DNA of 64,000 nucleotides from an uncultured Pseudomonadota bacterium (GCA_913057905.1 CAJXPB010000005.1:186001-250000), one strand, 5' to 3'; positions 55,288-63,496 are shown, numbered from the stretch's first letter. The notes: generated by a model from the sequence alone, not told the origin. Numbers and translations: made by a program.

Positions 55288-56736
55288 ATGATGCATGACA
55301 TGACTGACGCGTTGACACGAGTATTGCGCCTCGGCGTGGCCCTCGGGGCCATCGCCTTGGTCGGTGCCGGGTGCGCCGGCTCGACAAAGGCCAAAAAAGA
55401 GGGCGATGTCACCTGGCCGCCCGCCGACGACGAACCGCGTGACCTCACGCCGGTGACCGTCGAACCCGAAACCGTCGTGATCCAAAACGCGACGGTGATG
55501 ACCGCAACGGGCGAGACCCTCGAGTCGGGCTCGATTCTGCTGGAGGACGGCGACATCGCCGAGATCTCCGACGAGACGATCGAGCCTCCCGAAGGCGCCA
55601 AAATCGTCGACGGCGAAGGAAAGTTTGTGACACCCGGGTTGATCGATACCCACTCCCACATAGGTGTCTACTCAGTGCCCGGCGTCCAGGCTCACGCCGA
55701 TGGGAACGAGGCGACGTCGCCGACCACCCCGGAGGTCGACGCCGCCGACAGCACGTGGCCGCAGGATCCCGCCTTTGGCCGTGCGCTCGCCGGGGGCGTG
55801 ACCGCCCTGCAGATTCTACCCGGCTCCGCCAACCTGATGGGTGGGCGGACGGTGACCCTCGAGATGCATCCGGGGATCTCCTCTCGAGCCATGGTCTTCG
55901 AGGGGGCGCCCGGCGGCATGAAGATGGCCTGCGGCGAGAACCCGAAGCGTGTCTATGGCAGCCGGGGCCGAATGCCGTCGACCCGGATGGGCAATCATGC
56001 GTATCTGCGCAAGATCTTTCAGGACGCCGCCGAACTTCGGGACACGTACGAAGACTATCGCGAGAAACTGAAGAATCACTCCGAAGGCGACAAACCGACG
56101 CCTCCGTCGCGTTCGCACGCCCTCGAGAATGTCATCAGCGTGCTCGAGGGGGAGATCTTGCTCCATGTCCATTGTTATCGCGCCGATGATATCGTGCGGT
56201 TTCTCGAACTCGCTGATGAGTTCGATTTCGAGATCCGGTCGATTCATCACGGCCTTGAGGCCTACAAGGTACGAGACATCCTGACGAAATGGGACATCTC
56301 GGTGTCGACCTGGGCCGACTGGTGGGGCTACAAGATGGAGATGCACGACGGCATTCCCTACAACGCCGGGCTCATCTCCGATGCCGGGGGTCGAGCAGTG
56401 ATTCACTCGGATTCGCCGATCGGGGTACAACGGCTCAATCAGGAGGCGGCCAAAGCCTTCTATAAAGCCAAACATGCAGGCCTGGATGTGACCGTCGACG
56501 ACGCCCTGCGCTGGATAACGGCAAACGCCGCCTGGACGCTGGGCATCCTCGACAAGACGGGCACGCTCGAGGAGGGCAAACGTGCCGACGTCGTCGTCTG
56601 GTCGGACCATCCCTTCAGTACGTACGCCGAAGCCGAGAAGGTCTGGGTAGAGGGCCATCGCGAGTTCGACCGCAGCCGTGAGGGCGAACCCTGGAGCGAC
56701 TTCGAGGTCGGCCAGGGCGAGGGGGTGCGCCGATGA
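55288..56736 (+). CDS. Amidohydrolase lipoprotein with intact metal site
   Basis: A 482-residue metal-dependent hydrolase. The N-terminus (several ATGs; the first at 55288 is used) has a signal peptide and lipobox VGAGC. The amidohydrolase barrel shows VTPGLIDTHSHIG (His122, His124), LLHVHCYRADDI, SIHHGLEAYK and VIHSDSPIG (catalytic Asp), plus the C-terminal GTLEEGKRADVVVW. All usual metal ligands can be read. It would hydrolyse an amide or imide in the periplasm; substrate unknown. It is translationally coupled (ATGA) to a second, degenerate paralogue. Confidence 0.93.
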   Translation: MMHDMTDALTRVLRLGVALGAIALVGAGCAGSTKAKKEGDVTWPPADDEPRDLTPVTVEPETVVIQNATVMTATGETLESGSILLEDGDIAEISDETIEPPEGAKIVDGEGKFVTPGLIDTHSHIGVYSVPGVQAHADGNEATSPTTPEVDAADSTWPQDPAFGRALAGGVTALQILPGSANLMGGRTVTLEMHPGISSRAMVFEGAPGGMKMACGENPKRVYGSRGRMPSTRMGNHAYLRKIFQDAAELRDTYEDYREKLKNHSEGDKPTPPSRSHALENVISVLEGEILLHVHCYRADDIVRFLELADEFDFEIRSIHHGLEAYKVRDILTKWDISVSTWADWWGYKMEMHDGIPYNAGLISDAGGRAVIHSDSPIGVQRLNQEAAKAFYKAKHAGLDVTVDDALRWITANAAWTLGILDKTGTLEEGKRADVVVWSDHPFSTYAEAEKVWVEGHREFDRSREGEPWSDFEVGQGEGVRR

Positions 56737-58151
56737 GAGATTCTCCGAACCAAACAGGAACGACGACGATGAAGGCAGCGACCGAGACCGAAATTTCGAG
56801 TCGGCCCTGGTGGCTTGCACTGATCTGGCTGACGGGGGCGGCCGCCATTGTTTTGACCGCGACACCTGCCGGGGCACAGACCGTGATCCGTGGTGGCGAA
56901 GTGATGACCGCGTCCGGCGACACGTTCGAAGAGGGCACGGTCGTGATCGGCGCGGACGGGACCATCAAGGCCGTCGGCCAAGCTGACATGGACCTCCCAT
57001 CGATGGAGGGCGAGCCCGAGGTTGTCGATGCGTCGGGCAAAGTCGTGACCCCGGGGCTGGTCGACGTAGGAACCCGCCTGGGACTCGCGGAGGTCTGGGC
57101 CGTCGGTTCAACCCGGGACCACGATCGTGGCGGTCAGAGTCGAATCCGGGCCGCCTTCCGGACTTCCGATGCATTCAATCCCGATTCGACGGCGATCCCG
57201 GTGACCCGTACTGGCGGCGTCACCTCGGCGGTGATCGTGCCGGCGGGCGGCATTGTCGCCGGGCAATCGGCCTGGATCGACCTCAAGGGTAACCAGGTCG
57301 GTCATGCGCACGTCACCGAGTCGACAGTCGGTATGCATATCCAGCTCGGTCCGCGGCGCGCACGTCGCTGGGGGCTTCGTTCGCGGGCTGCCGTCCTCGA
57401 AGAACTTCGCGAGCTGTACGACAATGTCACCTACTTCGACGAGCACCGCGAGGACTTCAACCGCAATCGCATCCGACCGATGGAGGCGAGTCGACTCGAC
57501 CTGGAGGCCCTGGTGCCCACGGCCGAAGGCGAGCTGCCAGTGGTGTTTCACGTCAATCGGGCCGACGAGATTCTCCGGGCGCTGGAGTTCTCCGACGAGG
57601 TCGGACTCGACCCGATCATCGCCGGCGGCGCCGAGGCATGGAAGGTCGCCGATCGCCTCGCCGAACGCCGGGTGCCCGTGATCGTCAACCCCCACGCGAA
57701 CCTTCCCGCACGGTTCAGTGCGCTGGGCGCACGGGCCGACAGTGCCGCGCTGCTGGCCGAAGCCGGCGTTCCGGTCATTATCTCGACCTTCGGAACCCAC
57801 AACGTCCGAAAGCTCCGTCAGCTCGCCGGAAACGCCGTGCGAGCCGGTCTGAGCCACGAAAAAGCGATCCGGGCCGTGACCGAAACACCCGCGGCGGCCT
57901 TCGGGCAAGACGAAGGCTACGGCAGTCTTCAGGCCGGCAAACGCGCGAACGTGGTCGTCTGGAGCGGCGACCCCTTCGAGATGTCGAGCCGCGTCGACGC
58001 GATGTTCATCGACGGAGAATCGGTGACGACGAACAACCGGCATCGAGAGCTGATGGAACGGTATCGAACGCTGGATCGTCGCGGCGAACCGGCGGATCAA
58101 CGGTCGGACGATGAATCGGCGGATTCGACGAGCGGGTCAACATCCGAGTAG
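56733..58151 (+). CDS. Amidohydrolase-like protein lacking metal ligands
   Basis: A 472-residue paralogue of the preceding protein. The N-terminal signal is cleavable (LTATPAGAQ), without a lipobox. Aligned to its neighbour, the metal positions are changed: HSH becomes VGT (112-114, in VTPGLVDVGTRLG), the HH of SIHHGLEAYK becomes AG in IIAGGAEAWK, and HSDSPIG becomes STFGTHN. One His remains in VFHVNRADEI. The fold and the C-terminal GSLQAGKRANVVVWSGDP are preserved, so it is probably a stable pseudoenzyme working with the upstream subunit. The 4-bp overlap supports equal synthesis of both. Confidence 0.85.
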   Translation: MRDSPNQTGTTTMKAATETEISSRPWWLALIWLTGAAAIVLTATPAGAQTVIRGGEVMTASGDTFEEGTVVIGADGTIKAVGQADMDLPSMEGEPEVVDASGKVVTPGLVDVGTRLGLAEVWAVGSTRDHDRGGQSRIRAAFRTSDAFNPDSTAIPVTRTGGVTSAVIVPAGGIVAGQSAWIDLKGNQVGHAHVTESTVGMHIQLGPRRARRWGLRSRAAVLEELRELYDNVTYFDEHREDFNRNRIRPMEASRLDLEALVPTAEGELPVVFHVNRADEILRALEFSDEVGLDPIIAGGAEAWKVADRLAERRVPVIVNPHANLPARFSALGARADSAALLAEAGVPVIISTFGTHNVRKLRQLAGNAVRAGLSHEKAIRAVTETPAAAFGQDEGYGSLQAGKRANVVVWSGDPFEMSSRVDAMFIDGESVTTNNRHRELMERYRTLDRRGEPADQRSDDESADSTSGSTSE

Positions 58152-58298
58152 GGGCTCGGTGGAACTGAACAGACAGGTCGGCCCGGGGGGCGAGGAGCGC
58201 CGGTTGGGTTCACGCGGATCTATTGCGTGCTTACCATTGGGGTAGGTGTAGTGTTGAATCGGTGAGCCTCTGTTCCGTGTACCTCGAGGAGAGCGATC

Positions 58299-58703
58299 AT
58301 GACGACCGCGGAAACTGATGCTGATACGCCTGGACGTGCGTCAGACGTGGGGTTTGGCCTGTGGGCCGTGACGATCCTCCTCGCCCTGATCTACATCATC
58401 GCCGGGGTACCCAAACTGGGGGCCCTCGACTTCATGCACCACCGTTTCTCGGAGGTGTGGGGCTATCCGGTGTGGTTCGAGTACCTGATCGGGGCCCTGG
58501 AATTCATCGGGGGCATTCTGTTGATCATCCCCGCGACGGCCTTCTGGGCCGCGTCGATGCTTTCGGTGATCATGGTCGGCGCGATCTACACCCATCTCGC
58601 TCTGGGAAATCCCGCGTTTACCCCGGTTCCACTCATCTGCTTGGGCCTTCTTATCTACGTCGCTACCCAGAGAGTTCCAGGGCAGGGTGGTGACCGATTT
58701 TGA
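58299..58703 (+). CDS. DoxX-family membrane protein
   Basis: A 134-residue protein with four membrane helices and GGAG before the ATG. The helix-1 segment LLALIYIIAGVPKLGALDFMHHRF and helix-2 ALEFIGGILLIIPATAFWAA are typical of the DoxX/DUF417-like small membrane proteins. Members are linked to quinone or thiol redox chemistry in some organisms, but most are uncharacterised. It is followed by a DUF4442 gene after 19 bp. Confidence 0.88.
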   Translation: MTTAETDADTPGRASDVGFGLWAVTILLALIYIIAGVPKLGALDFMHHRFSEVWGYPVWFEYLIGALEFIGGILLIIPATAFWAASMLSVIMVGAIYTHLALGNPAFTPVPLICLGLLIYVATQRVPGQGGDRF

Positions 58704-58722
58704 GTTTCTGTGAGGACAGATC

Positions 58723-59229
58723 ATGAATGTCGACGCCGAATTACTTCCGTTTGTCTCCGAGATGCGCCAGGGAAATCCGGTGCGTTCGATGTGGGACCGG
58801 CTCAGCGAAATCCCCGGAGGACGTGCGGTTTTCTCGAAACTCCTGGGGTGGTGGGCGCCCTACACTGGGACGATCAAGCCCAGGGTGGCAGAGCTTCGCG
58901 AGGGGTATGCGCGGGTGGAGATGGCCGACCGCCGAGCCGTCCGCAACCACCTCGATTCGATTCACGCGATGGCGCTGGTGAACCTGGCGGAAGTCGCCTC
59001 GGGGCTGTCGGTCACCTACAGCCTTCCCGATGACTATCGGGGGATTCTGGTGGGATTCGACATCGATTATACAAAAAAAGCCCGGGGCCGATTGACGGCC
59101 GAGGGCGATGTCGTGGTGCCGGATTTTGACGGTGAGCGTCGGGAGTTGGAGGTGCCCGTCGTCACGCGCGACGAAGACGGCGAAGTCGTCACCGAGGCGA
59201 CGGCCCGGTGGCTTATCGGTCCAAAGTGA
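58723..59229 (+). CDS. DUF4442 hotdog-fold protein (putative thioesterase)
   Basis: A 168-residue cytoplasmic protein with GAGG before the ATG. The pattern TIKPRVAELREGYARVEMADRRAVRNHLDSIHAMALVNLAEVASGL is that of the PaaI/DUF4442 hotdog thioesterase group; RNHLDSIHAMAL carries the usual Asn/His region. It likely hydrolyses acyl-CoA esters or binds them. The C-terminal strands (VVTRDEDGEVVTEATARWLI) complete the fold. It abuts the stop of the convergent small gene with no gap. Confidence 0.88.
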   Translation: MNVDAELLPFVSEMRQGNPVRSMWDRLSEIPGGRAVFSKLLGWWAPYTGTIKPRVAELREGYARVEMADRRAVRNHLDSIHAMALVNLAEVASGLSVTYSLPDDYRGILVGFDIDYTKKARGRLTAEGDVVVPDFDGERRELEVPVVTRDEDGEVVTEATARWLIGPK

Positions 59230-59541
59230 TCAACCCGAGGATTTCTGGGTATCGGAGTCGTCGACGATCGAGAGCCCGGCTTTTCGGCGTTCTCGGTCGT
59301 GGTCGATGTCGGCCTGACGGGCGTCGGGGTCCATCAGATTGATGGCATCCTGGAGGTCTCCGACTTGCCCAGGGGCCATGCGGATGCGTCGGTGGGTGAC
59401 CCATCCAAGGTCATTGCCGTGGCGCTGAAGCCGAACCTCGAGGGTCGGGACTTCTCCCGGCTCGCCGACCTGGACGAGCTGGATGCGGGAGTCCTCACCA
59501 TCGCCTGCCATTACACCGAGTTCTTTTTCCACTGTCGCCAT
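59230..59541 (-). CDS. Small conserved-looking protein behind a Fur-box-like promoter
   Basis: A 103-residue soluble acidic protein starting at the ATG at 59541, with no signal peptide. The core LEVRLQRHGNDLGWVTHRRIRMAPGQ looks like a compact beta domain that I have seen in small uncharacterised bacterial proteins; I cannot name a function. The tail is rich in Asp and Arg. A well-formed promoter lies 43-71 bp upstream, flanked and overlapped by two Fur-box-like palindromes. Iron or metal control is therefore likely and the gene is probably real. The opposite-strand reading across the same region has no such support. Confidence 0.65.
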   Translation of the reverse strand: MATVEKELGVMAGDGEDSRIQLVQVGEPGEVPTLEVRLQRHGNDLGWVTHRRIRMAPGQVGDLQDAINLMDPDARQADIDHDRERRKAGLSIVDDSDTQKSSG

Positions 59542-59582
59542 ATCTTTGTCGGTAACATCGGTTCCACTGGATGTCCGACGAA

Positions 59583-59599
59583 ATTGATACCCATTTTCA
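59583..59599 (-). promoter_or_regulatory. Fur-box-like operator 1, overlapping the -10
   Basis: On the minus strand it reads TGAAAATGGGTATCAAT. Against the 7-1-7 Fur core TGATAATNATTATCA the first 15 bases match at 12 positions, counting the central base as free. It covers the -10 hexamer of the small gene's promoter. Confidence 0.5.
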
Positions 59600-59612
59600 T
59601 TCCCCCTGTCAA
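59584..59612 (-). promoter_or_regulatory. Sigma-70-type promoter of the small minus-strand gene
   Basis: Minus strand TTGACA (59607-59612, 6/6) and TATCAA (59584-59589, 4/6) lie 17 bp apart. Predicted start near 59577, leader about 36 nt. Confidence 0.6.
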
Positions 59613-59613
59613 C

Positions 59614-59630
59614 TGAAAATGGATATCAAT
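59614..59630 (-). promoter_or_regulatory. Fur-box-like operator 2, just upstream of the -35
   Basis: On the plus strand it reads TGAAAATGGATATCAAT, again 12 of 15 positions to the Fur 7-1-7 core. It is an inverted copy of operator 1 (one mismatch in 17), with 14 bp between them holding the -35 box. Confidence 0.5.
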
Positions 59631-59653
59631 TGCAGAAGCCCCCGGGTCAGGGC

Positions 59654-59689
59654 AAAAAAAAGAGGCCGCGCCCGTGATGGCGCGGCCTC
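59654..59689 (-). terminator. Rho-independent terminator of the ferritin-like gene
   Basis: A perfect 11-bp GC-rich stem (59662-59672 with 59679-59689) with a 6-nt loop is followed on the minus strand by eight T (complement of 59654-59661). Confidence 0.95.
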
Positions 59690-59716
59690 AAACGTTCTCG
59701 AGTTCGATCGGTCGGG

Positions 59717-60181
59717 TCAGCCCGTCTGGGAGGCTCCCGTCGGCAGGTCCTGCTCGCCGAAGCTGACTTCCTTGGTCAGAAGAATCAGCTCATCGACGTG
59801 CTCCTGCTCTTCGGAGATGTGGTCCTCCAGCCAAAAGGCGGTACCCTTGTTGGCTGCATCGGCGTACTCGAGGGCTTCCTCGTAGGTTTGCAGCGCTTCG
59901 CGTTCGAGTTTCAGCGCGGCTTTCAGCATCCCTTCGGGGTCGGCGGCCTGGCGGATGCGCGCCGGCTCCACGGTCGGCACACCACCGAGCGCCGAGATTT
60001 TGTGGCCGACGATCTGGGAGTGGTCGAGGGCCTCTTCGCTGGCATCTTCAAAGAAGTCTTCGAGGTGCGACTTCTCGGTGCCCGTCAGCATCGTCGCGTG
60101 GTTCATGTACTGGACGATCCCGGCGAGCTCCCAGGAGAGGGCTTCGTTCATCTTTTCGAGAAAGGTGTCTTTGCGGCTCAT
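59717..60181 (-). CDS. Ferritin-like (bacterioferritin-type) di-iron protein
   Basis: A 154-residue four-helix-bundle protein starting at the ATG at 60181. Iron ligands fit the bacterioferritin/ferritin-like layout: Glu in ALSWELAGIVQYMNH, ExxH in SEEALDHSQIVGHKI, Glu in LKLEREALQTYEEAL and ExxH in ISEEQEHVDEL. The spacing QYMNHATMLTG and GGVPTVEPARI is typical of bacterioferritin-like ferroxidases. It probably oxidises and stores iron or acts in oxidative stress; haem binding is uncertain. It has its own terminator and a 172-bp upstream region with two AT-rich palindromes. Confidence 0.9.
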   Translation of the reverse strand: MSRKDTFLEKMNEALSWELAGIVQYMNHATMLTGTEKSHLEDFFEDASEEALDHSQIVGHKISALGGVPTVEPARIRQAADPEGMLKAALKLEREALQTYEEALEYADAANKGTAFWLEDHISEEQEHVDELILLTKEVSFGEQDLPTGASQTG

Positions 60182-60235
60182 GGTGTCCTCGTTGGGTGCA
60201 AGTTGCGCGAAAAAAGAGTCCTGTCCGACACCCCG

Positions 60236-60263
60236 AGGATAGGCAGAGACCGCCAAACGTCAA
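60236..60263 (-). promoter_or_regulatory. Predicted promoter of the ferritin-like gene
   Basis: Minus strand TTGACG (60258-60263, 5/6) and TATCCT (60236-60241, 4/6) lie 16 bp apart, with a leader of about 48 nt. A weaker TTGCAC-based promoter further upstream is also possible. Confidence 0.35.
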
Positions 60264-60299
60264 GTGTTATCTTGTATTATGTATGTGAAGTTAAGTGCA

Positions 60300-60318
60300 A
60301 ATGAAATCTAATTTCATT
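60300..60318. promoter_or_regulatory. AT-rich palindrome 1 upstream of the ferritin-like gene
   Basis: AATGAAAT-CTA-ATTTCATT is a perfect 8-3-8 inverted repeat (9-3-9 if one base is added on each side). Its half-site is identical to that of palindrome 2. It lies about 120 bp before the ferritin start, in a locally AT-rich patch unlike the rest of the window. Confidence 0.65.
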
Positions 60319-60334
60319 TTCGGTGTTAAGCTAT

Positions 60335-60353
60335 AATGAAATTCGATTTCATT
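60335..60353. promoter_or_regulatory. AT-rich palindrome 2 upstream of the ferritin-like gene
   Basis: AATGAAAT-TCG-ATTTCATT is a second perfect 8-3-8 inverted repeat with the same arms, centred 35 bp from palindrome 1. It ends right at the stop codon of the DUF1552 gene. It has no GC stem or T-run, so it is not a terminator. Confidence 0.65.
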
Positions 60354-61736
60354 TCAGGTCGTGATGCTCGACAACGGGCCGCTGCAGAAGCGTTCATCGC
60401 CGAATGTGTCGTTGGGCAGGTCGAGGCCGTAGGCCTTGCCCAGGGCGGCCAGCAGGTCGTTGTGTTCCTTGCTGCCACCGTATTCGACGTATCGGCCGGT
60501 GCGGAATTGTCCATCGACGTTTCCGGCCAGCACGAAGGGCATATCGGCGTGAGAGTGGGTGTTGCCCTGCGAGATCTCCTGGACCCACAGAAGGCAGGTG
60601 TTGTCGAGCATCGTGCCGTCGCCCTCCGGGATCGAGTCGAGCTGGCGCAGAAGATACGCGAACTGTTCGGCGTGCCACTTGTCGCGCTCGATCCACTCCT
60701 GGCGGGCCCCGTCATTCGAGGGGCCGGCGTGCGACAGGGCGTGGCCGTCACCCATGCTGTTTAGCCACGGGTAGCGGATGTGGTTGACGGCGTTCGAGAC
60801 CTGGATGGAGACGACGCGCGTCAGGTCGCATGCCATGGCCATGATCCCCAGGTCGAGCTGGGCCTGCATGACCTCGGGCATCGTGTCTTCGTTGTCGGGG
60901 TCACGCTGCTCGGGCCGAGACGGCTTGACGCAGGCGTCGCCGTTCATGCCGTTCTGATTGAGGCGACGTTCCAGGTCGCGGATCTTTTCGAAGTGTCGGT
61001 CGAGCCGCTCCCGGTCGGACTGGCTTACCTTCGACTGGATACGCTTGAACTGATCTTGGACGGTATCCAGCACCGAAGCGCGCTTCTGGCGGATCGTGTC
61101 GCCGGCCCCATCGTCGGTCTGAAAGTCCGAGAAGAGTTGGTCGAAGACCGCTCGTGGGTCGTTCTGAGGGGGGAGCGGCTGGCCCGGGCCCGCGTACGAC
61201 AGGCGAGTCCGAACGCGAGAGCCGCCGTGGCTGTCGGCCCGGACGCCCAACTCCAGACTTTTGAAAGGCGTCTCCTGGCCGATCTTCTGTGCGATCGCCT
61301 GGTCGATCGAGATGCCGTCTCCCCAGCCGGCCAGGGAGCCGTCGTTCCCGACCATCTCGCCTTCCTGGAGCGGGCGGCCGGTCAAGACGCCACCCATGCC
61401 GTTTTGGTGCGGTCCGCCGGGTCCCGCCTCGACGGCGTTCATTTCCAACCCCCGCATCAACAACAGTTTGTCCTTCAGGTCACGAAGCGGTGCCAGGGAC
61501 TCGCCCAGATCGAAGTCGGTCTCCGACGAGTCGTTGCTGGGCCACCAATCGTCGGGCTCGACCCCGTTGGGGTGAAAAAAGACGACGAACCGCTTGGGGA
61601 ACTGTCCATTCGAAGCGTTCGAGCCGGTGGCAGCCCGGGCGGCTCCGGGAATGCTCGCGTTCAAGAAAGGGAGCGCGATGGCCGTGCCACCGAGTCCCCG
61701 CAAAAAGCTGCGTCGACTGAATCGGCGCTTGGTCAT
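60354..61736 (-). CDS. DUF1552 exported protein (Tat signal)
   Basis: A 460-residue secreted protein starting at the ATG at 61736. The twin-arginine signal FSRRSFLRGLGGTAIALPF predicts folded export. The DUF1552 pattern follows: KRFVVFFHPNGVEPDDWWP, GGPHQNGMGGVLTGRPL, SIDQAIAQKIG, SLELGVR and late TCLLWVQEISQGNTHSHADMPFVLAG. Members occur in Planctomycetes and Myxococcota and resemble alkaline-phosphatase/sulfatase-type folds; function is not established. Its start overlaps the stop of the DUF1592 gene (ATGA), the usual partner. Confidence 0.92.
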   Translation of the reverse strand: MTKRRFSRRSFLRGLGGTAIALPFLNASIPGAARAATGSNASNGQFPKRFVVFFHPNGVEPDDWWPSNDSSETDFDLGESLAPLRDLKDKLLLMRGLEMNAVEAGPGGPHQNGMGGVLTGRPLQEGEMVGNDGSLAGWGDGISIDQAIAQKIGQETPFKSLELGVRADSHGGSRVRTRLSYAGPGQPLPPQNDPRAVFDQLFSDFQTDDGAGDTIRQKRASVLDTVQDQFKRIQSKVSQSDRERLDRHFEKIRDLERRLNQNGMNGDACVKPSRPEQRDPDNEDTMPEVMQAQLDLGIMAMACDLTRVVSIQVSNAVNHIRYPWLNSMGDGHALSHAGPSNDGARQEWIERDKWHAEQFAYLLRQLDSIPEGDGTMLDNTCLLWVQEISQGNTHSHADMPFVLAGNVDGQFRTGRYVEYGGSKEHNDLLAALGKAYGLDLPNDTFGDERFCSGPLSSITT

Positions 61737-63496
61737 GGTTGACTCCCTGAGCTGGATGCGGCCTGCCGGGCTTCGCGGTAGCGGAACGCCTCGGAGGTCG
61801 CCAGCGATTTGAGCAGTTCTCGGAAGTTCCCGCCCGAATCCTGGAAGGCTTGCTGGACGTGGTAGAGGGCGCAGGCTTCGTGTTGGCTCGGCGCGCGCCC
61901 CATGGCGAACCGGAACCAATTCGAGGAGATGCAGCGTTTGACCTGCGAGCTGTCCTTGAGCTTGTCGGCCAGGTTGACCGCGCCGTCGAAATCACCCTCT
62001 ATCTCGGGTGTCTCCGTCTGGGCGAGGGTCCCGCTGCTGTCGACCTGGCGGCCGTTTTCGCTGGTGCGCCATCGGCCCATGCTGTCGTAGGTCTCGAATC
62101 CGAATCCGATGGGATCGATCAGCTTGTGACACGACGCACAGGCGGGGTCTTCGGTGTGCTGTCGGAACCGTTCGCGCGTGGTCGCGTCGGGGTCCGGGTC
62201 CGGCGGCTGCAGGTCCGAAGAGGGCGGTGGCGGCGGGATGTGCTGGCACAGAAGTCGTTCTCGCACCCAGACTCCGCGTCGAATCGGCGAGGACTGATTG
62301 GCGTTTGCCAGCAGGGCCATCATGCCCGGCTGGGTCAGCAGGCCGGCCCGCTGGTCCTGGGGAAACCGGTAGGCCTGCATGTCCTCGGCGGTGATATCGG
62401 TCGGTTCGCCGGCCGTCTCGTAGATGCCGACGAGCGGGTCGTTCAGAAAGACGAGCGACGAGGTAAAGAGGTCGCGTACAGTCCCACCACCCTCGAAGTA
62501 GGTGTGTTCGATGAACGCGCGAACGCTCTGTCTCCATGCCCCGGGCATGGCGGACTTGTAGGCCGGAAACCGCTCGGAGTCCTTGACGACCGAGTCGAGC
62601 TTCCCGAGACCGAGCCACTGCCGATGGAACTGTTGGACAGCGCGCTCGGCCTTTGGGTCATCGAGCATTCGATCGACCTGGGAGCGAATCTCCGATTCGG
62701 TCGACAGGTTGCCCTGCTGTGCCGCACTCCTGAGCGCGGCGTCGGGCGGCGAGGCCCACAAAAAATACGACAGTCGGCTGGCCATCTCCCAGTCATCGAC
62801 CGGCACCGATCCCTCGTCGACCGACGGATCGATAAACTCCAGACGGTACAGAAACTGCGGTGACTGCAGGGCCGCCTGAATCGACATCTCCACGGCGGTC
62901 GGAAATCCGTGGTCGGCCAGGGCCCCATCGAAGAGGGCCTCGAAGTCGGCCATCTCACCGTCGGTCGGCGGGCGTCGAAAGGCCTTGGTCAAAAAGTCGT
63001 CGAGGAATTGCTCGCCGCACGTCGACTCCCCGACATCCAAGGGATTGCAGGGGACGAGCTCATCGAAGTGGTCTTCGACGGCCTGTGCCGCAACGGTCTC
63101 GGACGCGGTCATGAAGTTTCGGACCCGCGTCTTGCTGGCCACGTGGGTTGTGGCGTGGTTCTCGAATCCGTTGACCTTGTTTTCGGCGGGCAGAGACTCT
63201 GCGGCATCGCCCTCGTAGCCGACGAGATCTCGGACGGTGTGGTCGTACTCATAGTTGGTGAGCAGACGCGCCGGCGCTGGCCCGGCCGAGGCACCATCGA
63301 GCTTGCGGCAGGCCTGAGCCGAAGGGGCCTTCAGATCGGGCTCGAACGTCGATTCTTCGGGGGCCTCGGTGCTCGATTCTTCATTCGATCCGTCGCCGTC
63401 GGAGGGGTCCCAGGTCGATGTCGATCCGAAGCCGCAGCCAGCCCCGATCAGGAGACCGGCCAGCGAGATGGCAGTAAGTTCAGTCGAAACGTTCAT
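61733..63496 (-). CDS. DUF1592/DUF1588-type (planctomycete cytochrome-like) lipoprotein
   Basis: A 587-residue lipoprotein; ATG 63496 gives a signal peptide with lipobox LIGAGC (Cys about 21). Domain order fits DUF1587-DUF1595-DUF1592-DUF1588-DUF1585. LLTNYEYDHTVRDLVG is near residue 80, FLTKAFRRPPTDGEMADF near 165, SRLSYFLWASPPD near 240 and DPACASCHKLIDPIGFGFE near 475. A C-terminal CISSNWFRFAMGR follows. CASCH is a CxxCH haem-c motif, typical of DUF1588. Such proteins pair with DUF1552 proteins; an electron-transfer role is suspected but unproven. Coupled to the DUF1552 gene. Confidence 0.92.
   Translation of the reverse strand: MNVSTELTAISLAGLLIGAGCGFGSTSTWDPSDGDGSNEESSTEAPEESTFEPDLKAPSAQACRKLDGASAGPAPARLLTNYEYDHTVRDLVGYEGDAAESLPAENKVNGFENHATTHVASKTRVRNFMTASETVAAQAVEDHFDELVPCNPLDVGESTCGEQFLDDFLTKAFRRPPTDGEMADFEALFDGALADHGFPTAVEMSIQAALQSPQFLYRLEFIDPSVDEGSVPVDDWEMASRLSYFLWASPPDAALRSAAQQGNLSTESEIRSQVDRMLDDPKAERAVQQFHRQWLGLGKLDSVVKDSERFPAYKSAMPGAWRQSVRAFIEHTYFEGGGTVRDLFTSSLVFLNDPLVGIYETAGEPTDITAEDMQAYRFPQDQRAGLLTQPGMMALLANANQSSPIRRGVWVRERLLCQHIPPPPPSSDLQPPDPDPDATTRERFRQHTEDPACASCHKLIDPIGFGFETYDSMGRWRTSENGRQVDSSGTLAQTETPEIEGDFDGAVNLADKLKDSSQVKRCISSNWFRFAMGRAPSQHEACALYHVQQAFQDSGGNFRELLKSLATSEAFRYREARQAASSSGSQP

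Noticed and set aside
59299-59616. Plus-strand 105-codon frame overlapping the small Fur-linked gene
   Set aside because: The promoter and operators point along the minus strand, and the minus-strand product has the more protein-like composition.
60300-60353. AT-rich palindromes read as a terminator of the DUF1552 gene
   Set aside because: Stems are AT-only in effect and no T-run follows; two identical copies argue for protein-binding sites.
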